DNA of 64,000 bases from an uncultured Oscillibacter sp. (GCA_910576865.1 CAJTKE010000007.1:33523-97522), one strand, 5' to 3'. Positions 34,491 through 41,686 are shown, counted from the first letter of the stretch. Notes: generated by a model from the sequence alone, not told the origin. Translations and numbers: made by a program.

Positions 34491-34519
34491 TTTACTTCCC
34501 CTCCGGTTTGTGGTATGAT
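34491..34519 (+). promoter_or_regulatory. Promoter of the phosphodiester glycosidase gene
   Basis: TTTACT (34491-34496), 17 bp, extended -10 TGG-TATGAT (34514-34519). Confidence 0.65.
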
Positions 34520-34560
34520 GAAAGCCGTTCAACGACCCCGGACAAGTATGGAGGAACCCT

Positions 34561-37500
34561 ATGAAACGAATTGTTCCCAGAGCGCTTTCCCTGCTGCTGG
34601 CGCTTTCGCTGCTGGCGGCGCTGGCCGTGCCCGCCCTGGCCTCGGAGGCCATGGGGGACGACCTCACCGCCGTGGACACCCTGCTGAACCAGCAGACCCA
34701 GCTGTCCACCAACGTCTTCTGGAGCGAGGTCAGCTCCGATTACCGGACGGAAAACCTGATTACATACACCCCCAATCCCTCCGTCACCCCCATCGTCACC
34801 TACGGCGGCGTGCTGACGGACCGGAGCTCCGTGTCCAACACCGCCCAGGCCCTGGAGTCCCAGGGCTGGCGGGTGGTGGCCGGAATCAACGGGGACTTCT
34901 ACAACGTGAACAACGGCCTGCCCATCGGCATCGTGGTCACCGAGGGCCAGCTCCGCTCCAGCGACGGGGGCTATCACGCCATCGGCTTCCGCTCCGACGG
35001 CACCGCCGTCCTGGGCAGGCCCGCCGTCACCATCGGCGTCCGGTACGGCGGGGCCCTGCTGGACGAGGCGGGAGCCCCCCTCCTGGACGAGGCCGGGAAC
35101 CCCCTGGCCGGAGGAGAGGAGAAGACCTTCTGGCCCGCCGCCTTCAACAAGGCCCGGACCGACACGGGAATCTTCCTCTACACCTATGACTTCAACGCCT
35201 CCCACACCACCGGCAGCACCCAGCCCGGCGTGGACCTGATCTGCACGATTCAGGAGGGGAGCTTCGCCCTGGGCGGCGCCACCACCCTGGTGGCCGAGCG
35301 GGTGGCCGAGGGGGAGGCGTCCCCGGTGCTGGCCCCCGGTCAGGCGGTCCTCACCGCCAACGCCAACGCCGGGGAGGAGACCCTGAACACCCTGCGGTCC
35401 ATCGCCCCGGGGACGGCCCTCACCGTCACCCTCACTCCCGCCGACCCGGCCTGGAACGACGTGGCCTACGCCGTGGGAAGCCTGTACTCCCTGGTGGAGA
35501 ACGGCCGGGCGGCCTCCGGCCTGCCCGCCGGCGCGGCCCCCCGCACCGCCGTGGGCCAGCGGAGCGACGGAAGCCTGATCTTCTACACCATCGACGGCCG
35601 GAAGTCCGGCCACTCCATCGGGGCCACCATGGACCAAGTGGCCCGGCGGATGATCGAGCTGGGCTGCGTCACGGCCCTGGGTCTGGACGGCGGCGGGTCC
35701 ACCACCCTGGCCGTCACCCGGCCCACGGACACCCTGGCGGAGCGGATCAACCAGCCCTCCGACCGGGTGGAGCGGTCCGTGTCCAACCAGATCTTCCTGG
35801 TGGCCTCCAATCAGCCCACGGGGCAGCTGAGCCACTTCCACGTCAGCGCGGAGAACGCCTATGTCCTGGCGGGCAGCGGCACGGAGATCTCCGCCGCCGC
35901 CGTGGACACCAACTTCATCCCCATGAACCAGCGCTATGACCTGACGGCCTCCGCCGGGACCCTGCGGGGCGACGTCCTCATCACCCCCCCGGAGGGCGGG
36001 GACATCACCGTCACCGCCGAGGGCGGCGGCGGGCGGGGCTCCACCGTGGTCCACGCCATCACCGCGCCGGACGCCGTGGCGGTCCGGGACGACCAGAACG
36101 CCATCATCACCTCCCTGAACGCCGCCCCGGGCACCGCCGTCCAGCTCCACGGCTCCGCCGCCTACAAGCACCTGCCCCTGAAGGCGGACCAGGAGGTCTT
36201 CTCCTGGGCGCTGGAGGGGGACATCGGGACCATCGACGAGAACGGGCTCTTCACCGCCTCCGCCCTGGGGACGGGGAGGATCACCGTCACCGCCGGCACC
36301 CAGAGCGCCTCCATCGACGTCACCGTCTCCACCCAGCATCTGGAGACCCTGGAGGACTTCGAGGGCGAGACCACCATCTTCCGGGGCTCCGGCGAGCGGG
36401 CCGGCTTCAGCCTGAACCGGGACGGGAACTACGTCCGCTACGGCAAGGCCTCCGGCAAGCTGGAGTACGACCTCACCGAGGGCTCCGCCCAGTGGCACGC
36501 CACGGTTCAGCCCGCCGTTCTGAAGGAGCCCTACACGGGCCTGAACCTCTGGGTGGACAGCAACGGCTCCGGCAACACCCTGTCCCTGCTCTACTCCATC
36601 GGCGAGGAGGAGGTCCAGACCCTGCCCCTGACCACCCTGGACGTCTCCGGCTGGAAGCAGGTGTCCGTGAACAACCTGACGCCGGGCATCACCCTCCGGG
36701 GTCTGGCGGTGGACGGCACGGGGACCGGCGTCATCTACCTGGACCAGATCGTCGCCACCTTTGACGGCGTCGTGGACAGCGAGGCCCCCGTCATCACGGC
36801 GGAGCTGGACCAGGAGAGCTGGACCATCACCGGCTCCGTCACCGACGGGGCGGACGGCATCCTCCCGGCGGAGCGGATCAGCATCTCCGCCGGCGGGGTG
36901 TATGAGCCTGCCACGGGCCGCTTCACCGTGACCCTCCCCGTCCCCCAGGAGGGACAGGGGATCAGCCGGGTCACCGTCAGGGCCCGGGACTACTCCGGCA
37001 ACATCGGCCGGACCTCCGTGGACATTCCCGCCGCCGGTGGGACGCGCCGCTTCACCGACACGGCGGAGTACTGGGGGGCGGACTACTGCGACTTCCTGTA
37101 TGACCGGGGCATCTCCGGCGGCTATGACGACGGCACCTTCCGGCCCGACAGCCTGCTGACCCGGCTGGACTTCGCCGTCATGCTGTACAACGCCCTGAAG
37201 CTGGATCCGGCCAAGTACGCCGAGGTGGCCCTGCCCTTCGCGGACCTGGAGAAGCTGCCTGAGCGGACCCTGCCCGCCGTCCGGGCGCTGTACGCCGAGG
37301 GCGTGGTCACCGGCACCCAGGGCAAGGACGGGAAGCTGTACTTCAACCCCGCCGGGAACCTGACCCGGGCTCAGGCCGCGGCCATGATCGGCCGGACCCA
37401 GGACAAGGGCTACGCCCTGGCGGACCTGAGCTTCACCGACGCGGCGGACATCCCGGGCTACGCCTCCTTCTACATCCGCACCATGGTGGGCCAGGGGATC

Positions 37501-37587
37501 ATCAGCGGCTACGCCGACGGCACCTTCCGCCCCCAGGCCAACATCACCCGGGGTCAGATGGCGAAGATTCTGTACACGCTGCTGTGA
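34561..37587 (+). CDS. SLH-anchored phosphodiester glycosidase (NAGPA domain)
   Basis: The 1008-residue protein has a signal peptide (1-28, ALASEA). A NAGPA domain (PF09992 type) follows: VVAGINGDFYNVNNGLPIG, YTIDGRKSGHSIGATMDQVA, LGLDGGGSTTLAV. Ig-like or carbohydrate-binding segments span about residues 420-830. Three SLH motifs at the C-terminus have GYDDGTFRPDSLLTR and GYADGTFRPQANITR. NAGPA proteins remove GlcNAc-1-phosphodiester caps; bacterial members are thought to edit phosphoglycans or exopolysaccharide. It is exported and attached to the cell-wall polymer. Confidence 0.88.
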   Translation: MKRIVPRALSLLLALSLLAALAVPALASEAMGDDLTAVDTLLNQQTQLSTNVFWSEVSSDYRTENLITYTPNPSVTPIVTYGGVLTDRSSVSNTAQALESQGWRVVAGINGDFYNVNNGLPIGIVVTEGQLRSSDGGYHAIGFRSDGTAVLGRPAVTIGVRYGGALLDEAGAPLLDEAGNPLAGGEEKTFWPAAFNKARTDTGIFLYTYDFNASHTTGSTQPGVDLICTIQEGSFALGGATTLVAERVAEGEASPVLAPGQAVLTANANAGEETLNTLRSIAPGTALTVTLTPADPAWNDVAYAVGSLYSLVENGRAASGLPAGAAPRTAVGQRSDGSLIFYTIDGRKSGHSIGATMDQVARRMIELGCVTALGLDGGGSTTLAVTRPTDTLAERINQPSDRVERSVSNQIFLVASNQPTGQLSHFHVSAENAYVLAGSGTEISAAAVDTNFIPMNQRYDLTASAGTLRGDVLITPPEGGDITVTAEGGGGRGSTVVHAITAPDAVAVRDDQNAIITSLNAAPGTAVQLHGSAAYKHLPLKADQEVFSWALEGDIGTIDENGLFTASALGTGRITVTAGTQSASIDVTVSTQHLETLEDFEGETTIFRGSGERAGFSLNRDGNYVRYGKASGKLEYDLTEGSAQWHATVQPAVLKEPYTGLNLWVDSNGSGNTLSLLYSIGEEEVQTLPLTTLDVSGWKQVSVNNLTPGITLRGLAVDGTGTGVIYLDQIVATFDGVVDSEAPVITAELDQESWTITGSVTDGADGILPAERISISAGGVYEPATGRFTVTLPVPQEGQGISRVTVRARDYSGNIGRTSVDIPAAGGTRRFTDTAEYWGADYCDFLYDRGISGGYDDGTFRPDSLLTRLDFAVMLYNALKLDPAKYAEVALPFADLEKLPERTLPAVRALYAEGVVTGTQGKDGKLYFNPAGNLTRAQAAAMIGRTQDKGYALADLSFTDAADIPGYASFYIRTMVGQGIISGYADGTFRPQANITRGQMAKILYTLL

Positions 37588-37610
37588 GACACGCTTTCCC
37601 GCAGGAATGA

Positions 37611-37649
37611 AAGCAAGCCCCGGCGCTCTCGCGCCGGGGCTTGCTTTTT
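37611..37649 (+). terminator. Terminator after the SLH glycosidase
   Basis: AAGCAAGCCCCGGCGC-TCTC-GCGCCGGGGCTTGCTT plus T-run. The final T-run overlaps the -35 (TTGTCA) of toxin locus B. Confidence 0.85.
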
Positions 37650-37669
37650 GTCAAACGCTGTGGTATTGC
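37648..37669 (+). promoter_or_regulatory. Atypical promoter of toxin locus B
   Basis: TTGTCA (37648-37653) and TATTGC (37664-37669, with TGG before it) are 10 bp apart, shorter than normal, as at locus A. It is inferred partly from alignment to the antisense promoter of the same locus. Confidence 0.4.
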
Positions 37670-37743
37670 TGACAGCAAGGATGTCGCAGCAATCAGGTTT
37701 GAAAAGGCGGCTGGCCACACCTTCCGAAAGGGGGTGAGGCTGC

Positions 37744-37821
37744 ATGCGGATTACATTGCACATCGGGATCTTCACGGTTACGATTGTAATTAAACGCAGA
37801 AACCGCCACCCTGCACGGTGA
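37744..37821 (+). CDS. Small hydrophobic peptide, putative type I toxin B
   Basis: The 25-residue peptide is MRITLHIGIFTVTIVI followed by a strongly basic tail (KRRNRHPAR). The leader AAAGGGGGTGAGGCTGC before ATG matches that of toxin C. Its last codons form the left arm of a hairpin terminator (37798-37835), so the mRNA is about 160 nt. The mRNA 5' end contains CAAGGATGTCGCAGCAAT and GCGGCTGGCC, and both recur (one mismatch in the first) at the start of the convergent antisense RNA. This is the Fst/par architecture; toxicity is inferred. Confidence 0.65.
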   Translation: MRITLHIGIFTVTIVIKRRNRHPAR

Positions 37822-37835
37822 CGGTTTCTTTTGTG
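37798..37835. terminator. Bidirectional terminator of toxin locus B
   Basis: GAAACCGcCACC-6 nt-GGTGaCGGTTTC followed by TTTT on the plus strand; on the minus strand the stem is followed by TGCGTTT. The toxin 3' codons lie in the stem. Confidence 0.7.
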
Positions 37836-37884
37836 AAACACTAAACCAACGAGGGCCAGCCGCAATTGCTGCGGCATCCTTGTA
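37798..37884 (-). ncRNA. Putative antisense RNA (RNA II) of toxin locus B
   Basis: It starts near 37884 and ends at the shared hairpin, about 85-90 nt. Its 5' part carries CAAGGATGCCGCAGCAAT and GCGGCTGGCC, direct repeats of the toxin mRNA leader. It would pair with the toxin mRNA at the shared terminator and at both repeats. Confidence 0.55.
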
Positions 37885-37889
37885 TTTTC

Positions 37890-37918
37890 ATGATAGCAAA
37901 ATTCCGCCGCGCTGTCAA
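37890..37918 (-). promoter_or_regulatory. Promoter of the antisense RNA, locus B
   Basis: TTGACA (37913-37918), 17-bp spacer ending TTTTGC, TATCAT (37890-37895), minus strand. Confidence 0.7.
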
Positions 37919-37919
37919 G

Positions 37920-38519
37920 TCAGATTTCCCGCCGCCCCTCCAGGGCCCGGGTCAGCGTCGCCTCGTCGGCGAACTCCAGATGGCTTCCCACGGGGATGCC
38001 GTAGGCCAGGCGGGTCACCCGGACGCCGAAGGGCTTCAGAAGCCGGGCGATGTACATGGCGGTGGCCTCCCCCTCCGTGTCGGGGTTGGTGGCCATGATG
38101 ACCTCCCGGACCTCCCCCTTGGCCACCCGCTCCAGCAGAGGCTTGATGGCCAGGTCGTCGGGCCCCACCCGGTTCATGGGGGAGATGACGCCGTGGAGGA
38201 CGTGGTAATGGCCGCCGTACTCCCGGCTGCGCTCAATGGCGGCCACGTCCCGGGGGTCCGCCACCACGCAGACGGTGGACCCGTCCCGCTTGGGGGAGGC
38301 GCAGATGGGGCAGAGCCCGCCGCTGGTGAAGTTCTGGCACACGGGGCAGCAGGTGATGTTGCGCTTGGCGTCCACGATGGCGTCGGCGAAGTCCTGAGCC
38401 TCCGCCTCCGGGAGGCCCAGGACGAAGAAGGCCAGCCGCTGGGCGGATTTGCCGCCGATGCCGGGGAGACGGGCGAACTGCTCCACCAATTTTTCCAGGG
38501 GGGCGGGAAAGTATTCCAT
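37920..38519 (-). CDS. recR: Recombination protein RecR
   Basis: RecR works with RecO and RecF to load RecA at gaps. The 199-residue protein has a helix-hairpin-helix (FARLPGIGGKSAQRLAFF), a C4 zinc finger (CPVC...CPIC) and a Toprim domain (VVADPRDVAAIERS...MATNPDTEGEATAMYIA). The end GSHLEFADEATLTRALEGR is standard. ATG 38519 follows AAAGGAG and a CCCCCTCTCAGGGGG leader hairpin like the one before obgE. The stop lies at the -35 of the antisense promoter of toxin locus B. Confidence 0.96.
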   Translation of the reverse strand: MEYFPAPLEKLVEQFARLPGIGGKSAQRLAFFVLGLPEAEAQDFADAIVDAKRNITCCPVCQNFTSGGLCPICASPKRDGSTVCVVADPRDVAAIERSREYGGHYHVLHGVISPMNRVGPDDLAIKPLLERVAKGEVREVIMATNPDTEGEATAMYIARLLKPFGVRVTRLAYGIPVGSHLEFADEATLTRALEGRREI

Positions 38520-38571
38520 AGGGGGGATTCTCCTTTTTCCCCCTGAGAGGGGGGCTTCAGTGTTCGGCCTC

Positions 38572-38599
38572 TTGACAAAACGGCCGGATTTGCTATAAT
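38572..38599 (+). promoter_or_regulatory. Promoter of the antisense RNA, locus C
   Basis: TTGACA (38572-38577), 16-bp spacer ending TTTGC, TATAAT (38594-38599). Confidence 0.7.
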
Positions 38600-38605
38600 G
38601 AATGT

Positions 38606-38700
38606 GGAAGAGCGCTGTCACACGGCGGTCAGCCCTTACGATTCAATAGCGAACTATGTTGACCGTTCGGGGACCATCCGGACGGTCAACACGCTTTTGG
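38606..38700 (+). ncRNA. Putative antisense RNA (RNA II) of toxin locus C
   Basis: It begins near GGAAGAGCGCTGTCACACGG and contains GGCGGTCAGCC. It ends at the 38656-38691 hairpin followed by TTTT at 38695-38698. The toxin mRNA on the opposite strand begins GGAAGAGCGCTGTTACA and contains GGCGGTTGGCC, so the two RNAs share direct repeats and overlap at their 3' ends. Confidence 0.55.
38656..38691. terminator. Shared hairpin of toxin locus C
   Basis: GTTGACCGT-t-CGG-7 nt-CCG-g-ACGGTCAAC. The toxin stop codon lies in the right arm. A short T-run follows on the plus strand only. Confidence 0.55.
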
Positions 38701-38781
38701 GGCCAGGTACGCCAACAGCAGCAAAGCCGCCGCGAACGATACCGCGTAACGCAGGGCTTTCGCCCAGCGCCCATTTCCCAT
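38686..38781 (-). CDS. Small hydrophobic peptide, putative type I toxin C
   Basis: The 31-residue peptide has a basic start (MGNGRWAKALRY) and one membrane helix (AVSFAAALLLLAYLA) ending PKAC. The leader GGAAAGGGGGTGAGGCTG precedes ATG 38781. It has a good promoter (38848-38876) and faces the antisense RNA starting at 38606. The promoter and 5' region of the toxin RNA and of the antisense RNA are clear inverted copies of each other. It lies directly downstream of the XRE gene of module 2, as toxin A lies downstream of the XRE gene of module 1. Confidence 0.65.
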   Translation of the reverse strand: MGNGRWAKALRYAVSFAAALLLLAYLAPKAC

Positions 38782-38847
38782 CAGCCTCACCCCCTTTCCC
38801 AAGGGAGTGGCCAACCGCCTGTTATGTAACAGCGCTCTTCCGCTCAC

Positions 38848-38876
38848 AGCATAGCAGAACCGCCGCCGTTTGTCAA
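38848..38876 (-). promoter_or_regulatory. Promoter of toxin C mRNA
   Basis: TTGACA (38871-38876), 17 bp, TATGCT (38848-38853) with TGC before it, minus strand. Confidence 0.65.
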
Positions 38877-38898
38877 AGGGAATCGGACCGCCCCTCGG

Positions 38899-39126
38899 TC
38901 AGCGCGCTTCCTCCGCCGGAGGCAGGGGAGCGCGGCCCACCAGTTGGTCCAGAGTCACGCCGTAGAAATCCGCCAGCTTCACCAGAACCGGGGCCGTGGG
39001 GTCCCGGAGATTTTTTTCATAGCGCTGGTAGGTCATGGCGGACATTTCCAACGCCCTGGCCACAACCTCGCGGGAGAGGGCTTTTCGCTTCCGCAGGATA
39101 TATAAATTTTGAGACAGAATTTCCAT
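38899..39126 (-). CDS. XRE-family helix-turn-helix regulator, module 2
   Basis: The 75-residue HTH protein (MEILSQNLYILRKRKALSRE...) has VVARALEMSAMTYQRYEKNLRDP as the helix-turn-helix and ends LADFYGVTLDQLVGRAPLP. ATG 39126 follows GGGGGAG; an upstream extension to 39177 would run through the promoter of the divergent small gene. It is paired head-to-head with small protein copy 2 across 85 bp. It is likely an autorepressor of the pair (inference). Confidence 0.85.
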   Translation of the reverse strand: MEILSQNLYILRKRKALSREVVARALEMSAMTYQRYEKNLRDPTAPVLVKLADFYGVTLDQLVGRAPLPPAEEAR

Positions 39127-39143
39127 AGTACTCCCCCGAGGTC

Positions 39144-39172
39144 TTGACAGGGTCCGCAAATCGAGATATAAT
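39144..39172 (+). promoter_or_regulatory. Promoter of small protein copy 2
   Basis: TTGACA (39144-39149), 17 bp, TATAAT (39167-39172), followed by ACC-AAAT-GGT, a possible half-site pair. Confidence 0.75.
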
Positions 39173-39211
39173 ACCAAATGGTTATAACTAAAAGGAAAAG
39201 AGGCTGATTCT

Positions 39212-39466
39212 ATGGAAGGCTATCTCCAGGCCCTCTACGATTACGTCCAGGAGGCGCGGATTGCGGCCTGTCTGGAGACCTGGGAATATCGCCGGGCCAC
39301 GTATGACCTGGAGGCGGATTGGACGGCCTTCCGCGCCACGCTGACAGCGGACCAGGACCGGCGGCTGGACGCCCTTCTGACCCGGGAGCGGAGCGCCGGA
39401 GCGCTGGAGGACGAGGCGGTTTTCCGCTGCGGCCTCTCCATCGGGGTGGGCCTGGGCCGGCTTTAG
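39212..39466 (+). CDS. Small helical protein, XRE-linked family, copy 2
   Basis: This 84-residue protein, with no signal or membrane segment, is about half identical to copy 3: ETWEYRRA against QTAEYRQA, EADWTAFRATLTADQDRRLDAL against EEDWEAFRSTLTAEQGKRLDAL, and ALEDEAVF..GLSIGVGLGRL against RLEDEASF..ALSMGITLGRL. Function is unknown. Its TAG overlaps the stop codon of rpe by two bases on the opposite strand. The strict conservation of the acidic LEDEA helix suggests a binding surface (inference). Confidence 0.8.
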   Translation: MEGYLQALYDYVQEARIAACLETWEYRRATYDLEADWTAFRATLTADQDRRLDALLTRERSAGALEDEAVFRCGLSIGVGLGRL

Positions 39467-40110
39467 GCCCCCCGGAGCTCCGCGATCCGCGCCGGGATAT
39501 CGGCGGCCTTGTACACCGCGCTCCCCGCCACCAGCACATTGGCCCCGGCCTCGACGCAGGTCCGGCAGGTCTCCGGGGCCACGCCCCCGTCCACCTCCAG
39601 CTCACAGCCGGGGTTCTTTTCGTCAATCAGCTTCCGCAGGGCGGAGACCTTGGGCATCATATCCGCCATGAACGTCTGCCCGCCGAAGCCCGGTTCCACG
39701 GTCATCACCAGAATCAGCTCCACCTTCTCAAGGAACGGCAGCGCCGCCTCCGCCGGGGTCTTCGGCTTCAGCACGATGCCCGCCCGTTTCCCCCTGGCGT
39801 GGATTTTGTCGATGGCGGCGTGGATGTTCTCCTCCGTGTCCGCCTCCACGTGGACCGTCACCAGATCGGCCCCGGCGTCGCAGAACTGCTCCACGTACCG
39901 GACGGGCCGGACGATCATCAGGTGGACGTCCAGGGGAAGCTCCGTGGTGGGCCGGATGGACTTCACCACCGGGATGCCGATGGAGATGTTGGGGACGAAC
40001 ACCCCGTCCATCACGTCCACATGGACGTAGTCGGCGGCGGAGATGCGTTGGATATCCCGCTCCAGATTCGCGAAATCGGCGGAGAGGATGGACGGCGCGA
40101 TTTTAATCAT
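39463..40110 (-). CDS. rpe: Ribulose-phosphate 3-epimerase
   Basis: Rpe interconverts ribulose-5-P and xylulose-5-P in the pentose phosphate pathway. The 215-residue TIM barrel has MIKIAPSILSADFANLE, YVHVDVMDGVFVPN (metal His and Asp), LDVHLMI, MTVEPGFGGQTFM and VDGGVAPET. ATG 40110 follows GAGGGG; a longer frame upstream lies in a GC-rich leader. It is transcribed alone, from 40334-40362, through an unusual leader of about 220 nt. Confidence 0.95.
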   Translation of the reverse strand: MIKIAPSILSADFANLERDIQRISAADYVHVDVMDGVFVPNISIGIPVVKSIRPTTELPLDVHLMIVRPVRYVEQFCDAGADLVTVHVEADTEENIHAAIDKIHARGKRAGIVLKPKTPAEAALPFLEKVELILVMTVEPGFGGQTFMADMMPKVSALRKLIDEKNPGCELEVDGGVAPETCRTCVEAGANVLVAGSAVYKAADIPARIAELRGA

Positions 40111-40327
40111 GAAAAGCCCCTCTTTTCTTTCAACACGGCGGCGGAAGGGCCGGGACAGGGCGTCCGGGCCCGGTGGCGGGAGCCTGCGGCGGCGCATAGG
40201 ATGGCTTGAGCGGTCAGGGCGCCCCAACTCCGCGCAGCGTCCGCCCCTCACGTTTGGCGCCGCCGCTCTTTTGAATATAGGGAGCCGGTCCGCCGGAGCG
40301 CGTCTCCGGCGGGCCGGTTTCTCCATG
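40111..40327 (-). promoter_or_regulatory. Long GC-rich 5' leader of rpe with a strong hairpin
   Basis: The inferred rpe transcript begins about 40327. It contains the stem CCGGCCCGCCGGAG-5 nt-CTCCGGCGGACCGG (about 40286-40318) with one mismatch, then about 170 nt of G/C-rich sequence before the RBS. I recognise no riboswitch consensus. Confidence 0.45.
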
Positions 40328-40333
40328 GATGAT

Positions 40334-40362
40334 AGTGTACCAAATTCCCAGGCCAAAAGCAA
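40334..40362 (-). promoter_or_regulatory. Promoter of rpe
   Basis: TTGCTT (40357-40362), 17 bp, extended -10 TGG-TACACT (40334-40339), minus strand. Confidence 0.55.
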
Positions 40363-40486
40363 CCGAGGCCCGGGATATTTTTCCGCCCAGGCGGAATCAG
40401 ACCATGGCTATGTTGCGGATGCAACTGTAATATTCCCTGAAAAAGGGGTATACTGAGAAAAAACCGTGGGGAAGGAGGCGGCGGCT

Positions 40487-41296
40487 GTGGCGTACGGTGT
40501 GATTGTGATCGGCGGCGGCCCGGCGGGGCTGTCGGCGGCGGTGAATGCCCGGGCCCGGGGGAGCGCCGTGCTGGTGGTCTCCAACCCTCCGGAGGAGAAT
40601 CCCCTCTGGCGGGCGGAGAAGGTGGACAACTACCTGGGCCTCCCTGGCCTGACGGGGCCGGAGCTGATGGCGGCGTTCCGGGACCACGCCGCCCGGGCCG
40701 GGGCGGAGTTTATGGAGGGCCGGGCCCTCAGCGCCCTGCGGTCCGGGGAGGACTGGTATGTCGGCGTGGGCGATTCCATGGTTCAGGGAAGGGCCGTGGT
40801 GCTGGCGGCGGGCGTCGTCCGGGGAAAGAAGTTCCCCGGGGAGGCGGAGCTGCTGGGCCGGGGCGTCAGCTACTGCGCCACCTGCGACGGGATGCTGTAC
40901 CGGGGGAAGAAGGTGGCCGTCCTGGGCTGGACCCCCTCGGCGAAAAAAGAGGCCTCGTTTCTGGAGGGCATCGGCTGTCAGGTTCTCTACTTCGACAAAC
41001 CCCGGGACTGCGTCATTCAGGGCACGGACAAGGTGGAAGCCGTCACCTGCGGCGGCGTGACGGAGGCGGTGGAGGGCGTGTTCCTCCTGCGGCCCGCCGT
41101 GGCCCCGGGGGAGCTGTTCCCGGGCCTCACGGTGGAGGGGGGATTCGTCACCGTGGACCGGAATATGGCCACGAACCTCCCCGGCGTCTTCGCCGCCGGG
41201 GACTGCACCGGCGGGCCCCTCCAGGTGTCCAAGGCCGCGGGCGAGGGCCTGATCGCGGGACAGAAGGCGGCGGCGTATGCCGCGGCGGGAAAATAA
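40487..41296 (+). CDS. Thioredoxin reductase-like flavoprotein lacking a standard NADPH motif
   Basis: The 269-residue protein has an N-terminal FAD motif (VIVIGGGPAGLSAAVNA), the redox-active CATC in YCATCDGMLY, and the C-terminal FAD loop GVFAAGDCTGGPLQVSKAAGEG. In ordinary thioredoxin reductases the second dinucleotide motif is GGGNSA; here it reads VAVLGWTPSAKKEA, and the domain is short (normal length is about 305). This suggests the ferredoxin-dependent flavin thioredoxin reductase class known from Clostridia, or another donor. GTG 40487 follows AAGGAGG at ideal spacing. Thioredoxin follows after 24 bp. Confidence 0.82.
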   Translation: MAYGVIVIGGGPAGLSAAVNARARGSAVLVVSNPPEENPLWRAEKVDNYLGLPGLTGPELMAAFRDHAARAGAEFMEGRALSALRSGEDWYVGVGDSMVQGRAVVLAAGVVRGKKFPGEAELLGRGVSYCATCDGMLYRGKKVAVLGWTPSAKKEASFLEGIGCQVLYFDKPRDCVIQGTDKVEAVTCGGVTEAVEGVFLLRPAVAPGELFPGLTVEGGFVTVDRNMATNLPGVFAAGDCTGGPLQVSKAAGEGLIAGQKAAAYAAAGK

Positions 41297-41320
41297 CAAA
41301 CAACAAAGGAGATGTGCGGT

Positions 41321-41638
41321 ATGGCATTGCGGCATTTGAAGACGGCGGAGTTCGACGGCCTGGTGGAGCAGGCCCCTCTGGCCATGGTGGACTTCTGGGC
41401 CCCCTGGTGCGGGCCCTGTCAGGCCCTGGGCCCCGTGATGGAGGACCTGGGGGTCCGGTACGAGGGCAAGGCGTTGGTTGCCAAGGTCAACGTGGACGAG
41501 GAGCCGGACCTTGCCCGGCGCTTCGGCGTCATGAGCATCCCCACGGTGGTCTTTTTGAAGCAGGGCCGGGAGTTCGACCGGAAGGTGGGGGCCTACCCGC
41601 CGCCGGTGTATACGGAGGTTTTGGACAAGGCCCTGTAA
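41321..41638 (+). CDS. trxA: Thioredoxin
   Basis: The 105-residue protein has WAPWCGPCQALGP, KVNVDEEPDLARRFGVMSIPTVVF (with cis-Pro) and a standard length. It is the obvious electron acceptor of the flavoprotein encoded immediately upstream. ATG 41321 is chosen because AAAGGAG (41305-41311) lies nine bases away; the in-frame ATG 41312 would touch the RBS. A terminator follows. Confidence 0.95.
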   Translation: MALRHLKTAEFDGLVEQAPLAMVDFWAPWCGPCQALGPVMEDLGVRYEGKALVAKVNVDEEPDLARRFGVMSIPTVVFLKQGREFDRKVGAYPPPVYTEVLDKAL

Positions 41639-41652
41639 AAGCCGAGAACAGA

Positions 41653-41686
41653 ACGAGCGCCCGGAATCTCTCGATTCCGGGCGCTC
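41653..41686 (+). terminator. Terminator after trxA
   Basis: GAGCGCCCGGAATC-TCTC-GATTCCGGGCGCTC then TCTTCT. Confidence 0.75.

Noticed and set aside
38598..39128. 176-codon plus-strand frame upstream of small protein copy 2
   Set aside because: It overlaps toxin locus C and the XRE gene on the other strand, has no RBS and shows low-complexity sequence; the antisense RNA explains the promoter in front of it.
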